DNA of 64,000 bases, taken from NCBI RefSeq assembly GCF_023638055.1, contig NZ_JAKRVY010000001.1, forward strand, positions 1-64,000, given 5' to 3'. Under the pieces are notes generated by a model. It saw only the letters and a list, made by a program, of their open reading frames with translations. It made no database searches and was not told the origin of the DNA. The first letter of the stretch is position 1. Each line of letters opens with the position of its first letter. This document shows, piece after piece, positions 36,201 through 43,607 of the stretch. Origin of the DNA: Natranaeroarchaeum aerophilus. GTDB lineage: Archaea; Halobacteriota; Halobacteria; Halobacteriales; Natronoarchaeaceae. The position numbers and the translations under genes were made by a program.

Positions 36201-38002
36201 GACTGCCGTTGATCAGTAGAATTCCGATCGGTCCGTCCACTGCTTCCCACGGTGAGGTCGACTGACGCTTTACTGCCGATCCAACCGTCTCCTGGCTGGA
36301 TGAATCGGTTCACGGCGACAGTCTCCGGTGAAGGTGTCATGGCTTTTCGACCTGTCCAACGTGCGTGGTCTGGACTCGCAGCGTGGGATGACGACAATCC
36401 GTGGGAGTTGCTCATAACGGCTGCCTCCTCCGTCTGTCCCGTTCGATGCTGCGCGTTTAGCAGCGGTGTGACCGGCTTTCGTGTCCCTTCAGCAAACACG
36501 TGAGGGACCTCCGGACTCTCTGAAGTTGTGGACTTCTCAAGATATTCTGGTGTACTAGCCCTCTTGGGACTCTCTGGAGTCGAAGGATGCTCCGCACCTC
36601 CAGAAGTGGGACGCCCTCGGTCTACGTCATCGTTTTGAGCGTCTGGTAGCATCGAGAGGTCGCGTACCTCCGGTGCCGTTGACGGGTGAACTAGCTCGTT
36701 CGTCCAGCCATTTCCGGACGTCGACCCGATCGATGAATCCCTGAAATCCGGTTCGCTCCCTGTACGGGCCGATTGATCGAACGTTGCACCCGCTCGCTGG
36801 CCGACCGTATCCCTCAATCGCCGGGTTCGATCGCGACGAATACCCAACCCACTCGCGCCGACGTCGCGAGACTGCGAACTTTTCTCATCATTCGATACGA
36901 AGGGCGTCGATTCACTTCCTACTGCGCCCAGTTGGCGTTGTTCGGCCACTGTGTTCGTCCACGACGAAGACGACGAGTCCGTACGTGAAACGGCGTCAAT
37001 CGGTGTCGGTGCGGAACGCTCATCGGCACTGGTCAGTTCACGTGTCGACACGCGGGACTGGTCCCCCGAAGGCACCACCCCGTCAGTAACGTTCCACGCC
37101 GCCTCGTCGGATCGAGACTGTGAGATACCCGTCGAGTTCCACGGTGGCGAGTCGTTCCTAATCGATGTCGAATCCCGCGCATCGGTCGTCGAATATTGAG
37201 GGTTCTCAGACAACACTCTCGTGCGTCCGTCCGTCCCTGTCTCGAGCGGTGCGGCCTGTTCAACTGAATTGTCGGCTTCCTGCCCTGTCGGTTCGTCGGT
37301 TGCGAACCGCATATCGGGATCTGTCCCCATGTTTCGAGGCGATTCGTCGGCCTCAGAGGTCTTCGGCCCTGGCCGATCGTCACGATGTTCACCGCTGTTG
37401 CCGTCATTCGGCGCTCGTTGCCCAGAATCGGCTGATTCGGTTACGGCACTAGTCGGTCCATTCCAGGAGGTCGCCCGAGATGCCGACGAGACATCGTCGC
37501 TCCCGTGACCAGGTAGTCCGGGAGCAGTCGTTTCCGATTCCGGAAGAAAAGTTGGCGGGGATGACCGTGACTCTGCATCCGCCTGTGAACCACGATCCTG
37601 ATCCCATCCCTCGAGCAATTTCACCTGCGGTCCGACTCGATTAGAGGGCTCGTCCGTGTTCGGATCCTGTGGCGATCGTACCTGTTCGGACTCCCCGGCT
37701 GACTTCGGTCGTACGCGAAGCGGAACCGAGGCCCGTCGCGTCAGAATGCGAAGGGCGAACTGATTGTCGAATCCCGCCGCATCCGTCCTGGTAATCTGAC
37801 GTTGGCGAAGAGTAACTCCTGCGGTGCTTTGGTGGCCTTCACCGTCCTCGGCGTTCCGATCCGTGTCGGCGGCGCCAGTTACGTCGGAGGCAACAGCTTG
37901 TCGCTGCGTCGGCGACGACCAGCTCGACCCGACCGTGACGTCCCGGAGTACGGACTCGGTTTCATCGGTTGTGTCGTCGAGGTGGGGGACGGTTTGGCGC
38001 AT
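33236..38002 (-). CDS. Giant low-complexity eCIS protein, possible ruler or scaffold
   Basis: 1588 residues, almost entirely Ser/Thr/Arg/Gly/Asp-rich and predicted disordered, with degenerate repeats (for example DRSGPVVESGRS-type units encoded around 35630-35780 and TGTAATIGATGIAA-type units around 34370-34460). Only the ends look ordered: an N-terminal NQFALRILTRRASVPLRVRP segment (about residues 80-100), and the C-terminal DVTIPIDGLQYEADVDRVVE followed by a basic LYRKLERKRRIERERRG helix. That ending resembles the C-termini of large, variable proteins encoded just before the LysM gene in other eCIS. A tape-measure or scaffold role is inferred from length, position and coupling (4-nt overlap) to the LysM gene. 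There is no sign of frameshifts over 4.7 kb. Confidence 0.7.
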   Translation of the reverse strand: MRQTVPHLDDTTDETESVLRDVTVGSSWSSPTQRQAVASDVTGAADTDRNAEDGEGHQSTAGVTLRQRQITRTDAAGFDNQFALRILTRRASVPLRVRPKSAGESEQVRSPQDPNTDEPSNRVGPQVKLLEGWDQDRGSQADAESRSSPPTFLPESETTAPGLPGHGSDDVSSASRATSWNGPTSAVTESADSGQRAPNDGNSGEHRDDRPGPKTSEADESPRNMGTDPDMRFATDEPTGQEADNSVEQAAPLETGTDGRTRVLSENPQYSTTDARDSTSIRNDSPPWNSTGISQSRSDEAAWNVTDGVVPSGDQSRVSTRELTSADERSAPTPIDAVSRTDSSSSSWTNTVAEQRQLGAVGSESTPFVSNDEKSSQSRDVGASGLGIRRDRTRRLRDTVGQRAGATFDQSARTGSEPDFRDSSIGSTSGNGWTNELVHPSTAPEVRDLSMLPDAQNDDVDRGRPTSGGAEHPSTPESPKRASTPEYLEKSTTSESPEVPHVFAEGTRKPVTPLLNAQHRTGQTEEAAVMSNSHGLSSSHAASPDHARWTGRKAMTPSPETVAVNRFIQPGDGWIGSKASVDLTVGSSGRTDRNSTDQRQSFTVRDRSKSGVHGTEVASTTDRAENGSSGGAALRRSAGSLDVRPKSADVADPVTTRSATDSGTARLESGIVRRQRSMTYLTDDVPVLRFGPRSSLSDPNTAGRSSHPVQSWSSSGCDTASAVTSPQRDLGTVGSAETWTERTMGRDPDRSGPVVESGRSFLSVESDRSGSVVESDRSGPGVESGRSSPSVESERRVTKREAGVGSFDQQGPMASTVAGTKTDRSPNSIYTTDQREKTGAAVAGLTNRSRDTGSVAPTGFSEGGSNGQTARRSGQSERQLQSGRRRQPDDRLEKFGRHQRSENQLTSVSNESNRWNGILDPVGWQDSTVVTTPRHVMAGNSADGMPSGEDRPVSSSSITGTKTGTDANSMATGLSRSAWSPQHGRDDVVSDRLVASAGDAVAARNRMHVGDATKQIVSDSGVEKVASDSGVASRTVDTDTRRPAAINSNSAEGRRSVLNSTRDEPGNQVVSTNTRERNLSLSRAEPSLVTAGNRWRQSRRDSGTTVTDRGEDAGSASVSGAAADSRPANEAAVASRAAKKTTTGSLPARETASTAGEGSTRLDLGRNRPNSSTDNVSPDAESMTGSTGTAATIGATGIAASMGTAGTAATTRLAEAPMNGRTPRTSARPTERHHSQRVRDIAVARESGQAGTTRLPVTQQADELRGDPTQNDDVGDVGRHSAESRPGRGRGSMAPARATTGSDDGQEEADTAKPQPASGSAPHSRGADPSTTTRPSAPGGNIDQTVQSRTQHPDTASDTAFDQSGPDDGPTVANGAGLTEQTASTTKSEIVRYNINENEGKNTSDAPDRSPPMVYRTPTSVAPEAQQDRATERRSRGTGQNDHGTSQSISTDALSGTDRRMERESDEPAPLPSEPAARRERRLHQAGSGGERSPGVTGRSQTDRSSGDRPRSPSTDDGRPSLDTPGPAGDGPTTQSESTRQRTVRGPQDVTIPIDGLQYEADVDRVVERLYRKLERKRRIERERRGQR

Positions 38003-38084
38003 GATGTTTCAGCACTCACTGTCGATCGATTTTGGTTGCTCGAACGGACACGAAGTGTGACCAAAGTGGTATCTTCGCATCTGT

Positions 38085-39269
38085 TCAATCCTGAGGAACC
38101 CCCTCACCGGCGGCCGGTGGGGTTCGGCCCGTTCTCGAACTCGCGTCCCTAGTCGTTCCCCGGTCGTCTGTGACCAGGTGATCGGCGCTATCACGCCCGA
38201 TCACCTGTGCAGTATTCTCCGTCCATTGCAGGTAGTGTACTGCACCGTCGGTCGTGAAGATTGCCGGCGTGTCGGCGCCGAGTTTGAGGTCATATCCCAG
38301 CGGCAGTTCGGTTGAGTCGTCGTTCGGCTCGAGCGAAAAATCACCCGTGATCTCGAACGTTCCTTGCTGGCCTGGTTTGAGCGTCATCGCAAACTCAGGC
38401 CGGTACAGATCGAGGTCCGTATCGCGAATCAAGGCCGAAGAGAGATCGACGGTTCGTCCGGCCGTGTTCGCGACGGTCAGTTCGGTAACTGCACGCGAGC
38501 TAGACGGTTGCAAGCGTTCAATCGTAAGCTCCGTCCGCTCGACCAGCGCCGCATCGTACCGATTGTAGGCAACCAGCGTGATTGCCGCCCAGGTCACGCC
38601 AGCGAGGACGACAGGGATCCAGAGTGAGACGCCACCGACCCACCAGTTGGCGATTCCCGAAACGATAAGCCCGGTCGCGATGGCGACGAGCAATCCGACG
38701 ATAGCCGAGAGAGTGCGTGGTTCAAGTCCCCGTGTGAGTACGTACGCGGTTCGAATCGAAGTTCCCGCACTGGTGGACCGCGGACCGCGCCTGTAGCCGA
38801 GCAGGATCATTCCGACGACTATCGGCCAGGTGACCAGCACACCAAAGAACACGAGTGAAATCGGGATCCAATCGAGAGCGACGGCTACACCGAGCCCTAC
38901 TGCCGTGAGGAGCGACGAGGCGACGCCGGCGATCATCGATTTTAGCCACGTCGAATAGCCGTCCCAGCGATCGGCAAGGGCCTCCCGGTACCGGCGATAC
39001 AGCAAGGCGAGAGAACCAAAGAGGACCCCGACGAGAAATCCGGACAGAAAGAGCACTCTGATCGGTTGGATCGTGCTCTCGGCGAACGGAACACCGACGG
39101 CCGGGGCCAGATACCCCCAGTCCATTGCCAGCACCAGTAGGACGATCATCATTGCAACGGTAATCCCGACGACGATCACCGGTGCGAGGGGCTTCAGTAC
39201 GTTTTTGAGTGGCTTCTTTGCCTTGTTGATAAGCTTCCGCATTATCTCATTCTCGGTGTTCGCGGCCAT
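38085..39269 (-). CDS. Multi-pass membrane protein at the head of the baseplate operon
   Basis: About 394 residues from the ATG at 39267-39269; starts at 39332 or 39242 are alternatives. About six hydrophobic segments are visible: APVIVVGITVAMMIVLLVLA, IRVLFLSGFLVGVLFGSLAL, a SLLTAVGLGVAVAL segment, LVFFGVLVTWPIVVGMILLG, a TLSAIVGLLVAIATGLIVSG segment and WIPVVLAGVTWAAITLVAY. They are followed by a soluble C-terminal beta domain (ERTELTIERL, TVANTAGRTVDLSSALI, LKPGQQGTFEITGDF) resembling an immunoglobulin-like fold. I do not recognise the family. As first gene of the operon, 83 nt before the 1588-residue gene, it could anchor the particle or its assembly site at the membrane, or simply be adjacent. 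Confidence 0.65.
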   Translation of the reverse strand: MAANTENEIMRKLINKAKKPLKNVLKPLAPVIVVGITVAMMIVLLVLAMDWGYLAPAVGVPFAESTIQPIRVLFLSGFLVGVLFGSLALLYRRYREALADRWDGYSTWLKSMIAGVASSLLTAVGLGVAVALDWIPISLVFFGVLVTWPIVVGMILLGYRRGPRSTSAGTSIRTAYVLTRGLEPRTLSAIVGLLVAIATGLIVSGIANWWVGGVSLWIPVVLAGVTWAAITLVAYNRYDAALVERTELTIERLQPSSSRAVTELTVANTAGRTVDLSSALIRDTDLDLYRPEFAMTLKPGQQGTFEITGDFSLEPNDDSTELPLGYDLKLGADTPAIFTTDGAVHYLQWTENTAQVIGRDSADHLVTDDRGTTRDASSRTGRTPPAAGEGVPQD

Positions 39270-39384
39270 TCTGACGGCGTGGCTCCCGCAAGTCCGCAGG
39301 TTCCGTTGTGGGGGAAACTCTGATGGCCGCACCTCGGTTGACCGGATACCGCCGGTCGTCGTTACCTCTTTGATACATAGATTG

Positions 39385-39420
39385 TGTTTAATATAACGTT
39401 ATTACTCCACTATAAATACT
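39385..39420 (-). promoter_or_regulatory. Candidate promoter of the eCIS baseplate operon
   Basis: Two TATA-like elements on the minus strand, around 39407-39417 (TATTTATAGTG) and 39385-39399 (GTTATATTAA), precede the membrane-protein gene. This is the only strongly AT-rich stretch upstream of the whole 39.3-22.7 kb transcription unit. Confidence 0.4.
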
Positions 39421-39451
39421 TTGATTCAGCTTACGGATGTCTTTATCAAGG

Positions 39452-39590
39452 TCGCGAGGCGGATGCCTCGGCCCTTGAGGCCGGGGCTGAAGCCTACACC
39501 AGATAGCACAAGCAACGCTTGACACCCGCCTGTTTTCTCCTCGGTTCCGACAGCGTGTCAGAACCGAACTCTGAACAGGGCGGGCGTGGA
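39452..39590. other. Structured noncoding segment, possible IS200/IS605-type end remnant
   Basis: A hairpin CCTCGGCC-CTTGA-GGCCGGGG lies at about 39468-39488. It is followed by a longer nested stem: CCCGCCTG (~39526) pairs imperfectly with CAGGGCGGG (~39576), enclosing CGGTTCCGACA and TGTCAGAACCG. Such hairpins resemble ends of haloarchaeal IS200/IS605 elements or their associated RNAs. No transposase frame is present here. The rest of 39421-39763 holds one 30-codon ORF and otherwise nothing I can support. Confidence 0.35.
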
Positions 39591-39615
39591 CCGCACGAGC
39601 GACAAGCGATCGCGT

Positions 39616-39708
39616 CTAGGCGGGCGAGAACCCCTCATCGTAGTTATTTTCGAGGACATCGTGGGCAATCTGCATCTCGCTCTCGGTGACCGCATAGTCG
39701 TCAGCCAT
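39616..39708 (-). CDS. Very small ORF at the eCIS/chromosome boundary
   Basis: 30 codons from the ATG at 39706-39708: MADDYAVTESEMQIAHDVLE then NNYDEGFSPA. It has an acidic, helix-forming haloarchaeal composition and could be either an authentic micro-protein or the surviving 5' end of a disrupted gene, since it ends at the structured segment. No homologue recognised. Confidence 0.3.
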   Translation of the reverse strand: MADDYAVTESEMQIAHDVLENNYDEGFSPA

Positions 39709-39763
39709 GACCGCAGCTTCCCCTTCCTCAACGTTCAACTACACGCTCGGTTAACCTGCCACC

Positions 39764-41167
39764 GTGAGTAAGTGGTTCAAGGTGCCGACCAAGTGGCCGC
39801 GCCTGCGTTCGGTCTGGCGATCGGTTTTCGATCTCTCGTGGCCGGTAATGACCGAACAAGTCCTTCGGACGCTGATGCGGACGACCGACGTGATCGTCGC
39901 CGGGGTCTTTTCGCCCGCCGCTGTCGCCGCCGTCGGCCTCGCCGACATCTACGCCCGCCTGCCGCTCTGGTTCGGTCTGGGCGTCGGGGACGGCGCGATC
40001 GCCCTGTCGAGCCAGGACACGGGCAGCGGCGCGACCGCCAACCGCGACGAGGCAGTGAGTACCGCGCTCACGCTGGGCGTGCTCGCCGGGATCCCGTTTG
40101 CCGCCTTCGGCCTCCTCTTCGATCAGGTGGCGATCAGTGTGCTGGGAGCCGAGCGCGAGGTCGTGCTGATCGGCGCGAGCTATCTGGCGATCATCCTGCT
40201 GTCCTCGCCCGCGCGTCACGTCACCCTGATCGCCGCGCGGTCGATCCAGGGGACCGGCGACACACGCACGCCGATGTACGTCAACCTCGCCGCGAACGCG
40301 CTGAACATCGGGCTCACGGTCGGGCTGGCGTTTGGCGTCGCCGGGCTCCCCGAGTACGGCGTCGTCGGCATCGCCATCGCCACGGCGGTGGCGGACGTCC
40401 TCGCCGCGCTCACCTTCCTGCTCGTGCTCGCGAGCGAGCGGACTCCGATCACGCTCGTCCAGCCCTCGGATCTCGTGATCGCGAAGCAACTGGTGCTGAT
40501 CAGCGCGCCACGGATCGCCGAAGGACTTTCCGAGGTCGTCGCGCAGTTCCCGTTCAACGCGATCTTGCTGGCCTTTGGCACCGAAGTCAACGCCGCCTAC
40601 CACATCGGAATGCGGCTCTACCAGCAGATCGCCGCGCCGCTCTCGCGGGGCTACGGTGTCGCCGCGAACGTCCTCGTCGGACAGGCACTGGGCCGTGGGG
40701 AAGCCGAGACGGCGTACTACGACGGGCTGGCAACCACCGCGCTCGGTGCGATCACGGTCGGCGGACTCGGTGCGGTCCTCTTCTTCCAGGCCGAGGCGTT
40801 CGTCAGTCTGTTCACCCGCGATCCTGTGACCATCGGCTACGCCGCCGACTTCGCACGAGCCTATGCCGTCGCCACCGTGCTGATCGCCCCCTACGCCATC
40901 CTTGCCGGGTCGCTCCGGGGCGGCAGCGAGACGCGCTCGCCCTTCGTTGCCAAGGTGACCGGGACCTTCGTCTTTCTGCTCGGCATGACCTACGTCGGCG
41001 GCGTGTGGCTGGAGTACGGCGTCGTCGCCGCCTACGTCGCCATCGTCGCGGACTACCTCTGGCGCGATCTCGTGCTCGGGGGCGTCTACTACCGGCGCAA
41101 CTGGATCGAACGCGGCACCCGAATGATGCGCGAACGCGGGAGTCTCGACACTGCTGGTGACGAGTAA
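39764..41167 (+). CDS. MATE-family multidrug/cation exporter
   Basis: 467 residues from GTG 39764. Twelve hydrophobic segments arranged in two halves. The first half has SWPVMTEQVLRTLMRTTDVI and GDGAIALSSQDTGSGATANR; the second half repeats the pattern with APRIAEGLSEVVAQFPFNAI and RLYQQIAAPLSRGYGVAANV (with V-G-Q-A-L-G-R-G). This is typical of NorM/DinF-like transporters that export organic cations using Na+ or H+. It is the first clearly housekeeping gene outside the eCIS locus, read away from it. Confidence 0.92.
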   Translation: MSKWFKVPTKWPRLRSVWRSVFDLSWPVMTEQVLRTLMRTTDVIVAGVFSPAAVAAVGLADIYARLPLWFGLGVGDGAIALSSQDTGSGATANRDEAVSTALTLGVLAGIPFAAFGLLFDQVAISVLGAEREVVLIGASYLAIILLSSPARHVTLIAARSIQGTGDTRTPMYVNLAANALNIGLTVGLAFGVAGLPEYGVVGIAIATAVADVLAALTFLLVLASERTPITLVQPSDLVIAKQLVLISAPRIAEGLSEVVAQFPFNAILLAFGTEVNAAYHIGMRLYQQIAAPLSRGYGVAANVLVGQALGRGEAETAYYDGLATTALGAITVGGLGAVLFFQAEAFVSLFTRDPVTIGYAADFARAYAVATVLIAPYAILAGSLRGGSETRSPFVAKVTGTFVFLLGMTYVGGVWLEYGVVAAYVAIVADYLWRDLVLGGVYYRRNWIERGTRMMRERGSLDTAGDE

Positions 41168-41188
41168 GCAAAAAAGAACTACCGCCGA

Positions 41189-42118
41189 TCAGGCGTCCGC
41201 GTCGTCGCCGTCGGTTTCGTCATCGTCTTCGGTCTCATCGTCGCCCTCAGTGTCGTCCTCCGCGTCGTCATCCGTGTCATCATCCTCGTCTGTATCGTCA
41301 CCGCCCGGGCCAGCGTGGGCCGGTGGGCCCTGCTCGCTGTCGTCGTCATCGCCCGGGCCAGCATGGGCTGGTGGACCCTGTTCGCCGTCGTCGTCACCGC
41401 CCGGCCCGGCGTGCTCAGGCGGACCGGCGTGGTCAGGGATGTTGTCAGCCGCTGGGTTGTTCTCCGTGACGAACTCCGCAACGTGGAGGCCCATCGGGCC
41501 GCTCGTGTCCTGGTCCTGCAGGTCAGCGACGAACGAGGAGACTTCCTGTCCGAAGTTCGTCGCCGGGTCGTCGAGCGTCAGGGTCGCCGTCGTCTCGGCA
41601 GTCTGGTCACCGTCTTCAGCCGTCACGGTGACGTCGACTTCCTGTTCGGGTGCGGGGAGTTCGACCTGACCGTCTTCGTCAGTCTCGTACTCGCCCGTGC
41701 CGTCGTATTCGTATGATTCCTCATCCGACTCGTCAGCGTCGTCGGCGTCGTCATCTTCAGCGTCCTCTTCCTCGGAGTCTTCCTCATCCGACTCGTCAGC
41801 GTCGTCGGCGTCGTCATCTTCAGCGTCCTCTTCCTCGGAGTCCTCATCGACCGACTCGTCAGCGTCGTCGTCTTCAACGTCTTCTTCCTCGGAGTCTTCC
41901 TCGTCGGCGTCATCGTCGACCTGCTCGACGATCACCGTCGCGTTATCGACGGGGCCGTCGTCGTCAGCGATCGTGACGACGTTGTCCTCGACGTCGATGG
42001 TCAAATCGCCCGGTTCTTCCTCCGCCACAGCCGCTCCCGCGGCGGCCGGTGCCAGGAGCGACGCGATCATCAGGACCGCGCCGACGATGGCAAACAGCTG
42101 CGCACGATCTCGTGTCAT
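41189..42118 (-). CDS. Secreted, extremely acidic repeat protein
   Basis: 309 residues. A signal peptide (MTRDRAQLFAIVGAVLMIAS, then LLAPAAAGAAVA) is followed by a short beta segment (GDLTIDVEDNVVTIADDDGP) and an acidic tract with a 21-residue repeat (SDEEDSEEEDAEDDDADDAD-type). A folded Ig-like core follows (VELPAPEQEVDVTVTAEDG, TTATLTLDDPATNFGQEVSS). A second repeat region has G-P-P-A-H-A-G-P-G units, then another acidic tail. No catalytic motif; probably a cell-surface or secreted calcium/salt-binding protein. Convergent with the MATE gene, 21 nt between stops. Confidence 0.75.
   Translation of the reverse strand: MTRDRAQLFAIVGAVLMIASLLAPAAAGAAVAEEEPGDLTIDVEDNVVTIADDDGPVDNATVIVEQVDDDADEEDSEEEDVEDDDADESVDEDSEEEDAEDDDADDADESDEEDSEEEDAEDDDADDADESDEESYEYDGTGEYETDEDGQVELPAPEQEVDVTVTAEDGDQTAETTATLTLDDPATNFGQEVSSFVADLQDQDTSGPMGLHVAEFVTENNPAADNIPDHAGPPEHAGPGGDDDGEQGPPAHAGPGDDDDSEQGPPAHAGPGGDDTDEDDDTDDDAEDDTEGDDETEDDDETDGDDADA
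41717..41905. repeat. 63-bp tandem repeat inside the acidic protein gene
   Basis: Two nearly exact 63-bp units start at about 41717 and 41780, followed by a third, degenerate unit. Each encodes 21 acidic residues. The periodicity makes the copy number likely to vary between strains. Confidence 0.8.
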
Positions 42119-42257
42119 CTACCCGTATACAGACAGGTCAGTATGATAAAGTAGCCACCCTGTTCAGTCGGTTTACAACACCCTCCGGATACCAACCAAG
42201 AGCTTCAAAAATAGTTACAGCGTTTAAAACGGATTGTAAACGTTTAGTTCAACCTGG

Positions 42258-43559
42258 TCAACCGTCCCCCTCCGCTCGCGCAACCAGCGACGCCGCGTGG
42301 TCAGTGGCCTCGGCGATCACGGCATCTTCGTCGAGCGTGAGGACCTCACGGTCGCGCATCAGGATTTCACCGTCGACGACCGTATGGCGCACGTCAGAGC
42401 CCGAGACAGCATAGGCCAGATGGCTCACGAGGTCGTGGGGCGGTGCCAGGCGCGGGGCGTCCAGATCGATCACTGCGAGGTCGGCGTTCGCGCCCTCCTC
42501 GATGCGCCCACTGTCGAAGCCGAGCGCGTCGGCGCTACCGGTCGTCGCGAGCGAGAACGCGGTTTCGGCGTCGACCGCGCTGGCGTCGTCGGCCGCGAGT
42601 TTGCCGACCATGGCGGCGTCGCGGATCTCGTCGAACATGTCGAGGTCGTTGTTCGAGGCCGCGCCGTCCGTGCCGAGACCGACCGTGACGCCCGCATCGA
42701 GCATTTCCTGTACGGGAGCCATCCCGCTGGCGAGTTTCATGTTCGAGGCCGGGCAGTGGATCGCGGAGGCACCGGACTCGGCAAGCAGGTCGATCTCGGT
42801 CTCGTCGACGTGCACGCAGTGTGCGAGATAGTCGTCGGCCCCGAGCAGGCCGTGCTCGTCGGCGAGTTCGAGCGGCCGTAGCCCTTCTTTGTCGACGATC
42901 GGGTCGACCTCGTCAGCCGTCTCGTTGGCGTGGTAGTGCAGCGGGACGTCGAGGCTGCGTGCACCCTCCGCGAAGTCGCTGAAGTACTCGGTGGCGACGG
43001 TCGTCAGGCTGTGGGGCATCACGGCCGAACTGACGAGGTCGTCCTCGCTGTCGTCGTACTGGCCGGCGATCTCGACGCTCGTCTGGACGTCCTCGGCGGC
43101 CGCTTCGTCGTCCTTGGCGACGGTGATCGCGGCGTGGCCGACGCGGGCGCGCAGGCCGCTCTCCTCGATCGCCTCGACGATGCTGGGGACCATGAAGTAC
43201 ATATCGCCGAAGGCGGTCGTCCCGGACTTGATCATCTCCAGTACGCCGAGTTTCGTCCCCGCGCAGACGTCCGCAGGCGTCAACTCCGCCTCGGTCGGCC
43301 AGATGTCCTCCTGGAGCCAGCGATCGAGTGGCTTGTCGTCGGCGTAGCCCCGCAAGAGCGTCATCGCGACGTGACAGTGGCCATTCACGAGGCCGGGGAT
43401 CACCAGCGACCCCCTGGCATCTAAATATTCGTCCTCGCCCTCGACGTCCGGGCCGATCTCCAGGATCTCGCCTGCGGCCTGATCGACCAGCACGTCGGCC
43501 TCAGTCACGCTCATGTCGGGGCGGATCACCTTCCCACCCGCGATACGGAGTGTCGTCAT
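42258..43559 (-). CDS. mtaD: 5-methylthioadenosine / S-adenosylhomocysteine deaminase-type amidohydrolase
   Basis: 433 residues of the metal-dependent amidohydrolase superfamily: GLVNGHCHVAMTLLRGYADD with the HxH pair, HYHANET with the third metal/substrate His, YLAHCVHVDETEIDL, and GTDGAASNNDLDMFDEIRDA with the catalytic Asp. This combination is characteristic of MtaD/SsnA-like deaminases that convert methylthioadenosine, S-adenosylhomocysteine or adenosine to inosine derivatives. Full length for the family. The exact purine substrate cannot be read from the sequence. Confidence 0.88.
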   Translation of the reverse strand: MTTLRIAGGKVIRPDMSVTEADVLVDQAAGEILEIGPDVEGEDEYLDARGSLVIPGLVNGHCHVAMTLLRGYADDKPLDRWLQEDIWPTEAELTPADVCAGTKLGVLEMIKSGTTAFGDMYFMVPSIVEAIEESGLRARVGHAAITVAKDDEAAAEDVQTSVEIAGQYDDSEDDLVSSAVMPHSLTTVATEYFSDFAEGARSLDVPLHYHANETADEVDPIVDKEGLRPLELADEHGLLGADDYLAHCVHVDETEIDLLAESGASAIHCPASNMKLASGMAPVQEMLDAGVTVGLGTDGAASNNDLDMFDEIRDAAMVGKLAADDASAVDAETAFSLATTGSADALGFDSGRIEEGANADLAVIDLDAPRLAPPHDLVSHLAYAVSGSDVRHTVVDGEILMRDREVLTLDEDAVIAEATDHAASLVARAEGDG

Positions 43560-43607
43560 GGACGCCGATTCACGCCCGCGGGTGTTAATCCACGCGGTCC
43601 CGAGCGG

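Noticed and set aside
39728-40603. Long minus-strand frame inside the MATE gene
   Set aside because: Arg/Asp/Gly-rich translation typical of antisense frames in high-GC DNA; the MATE frame has all family motifs and membrane helices.
41717-41905. 63-bp tandem repeats considered as an origin iteron or CRISPR
   Set aside because: They are in phase with codons of the acidic protein and have no spacers.
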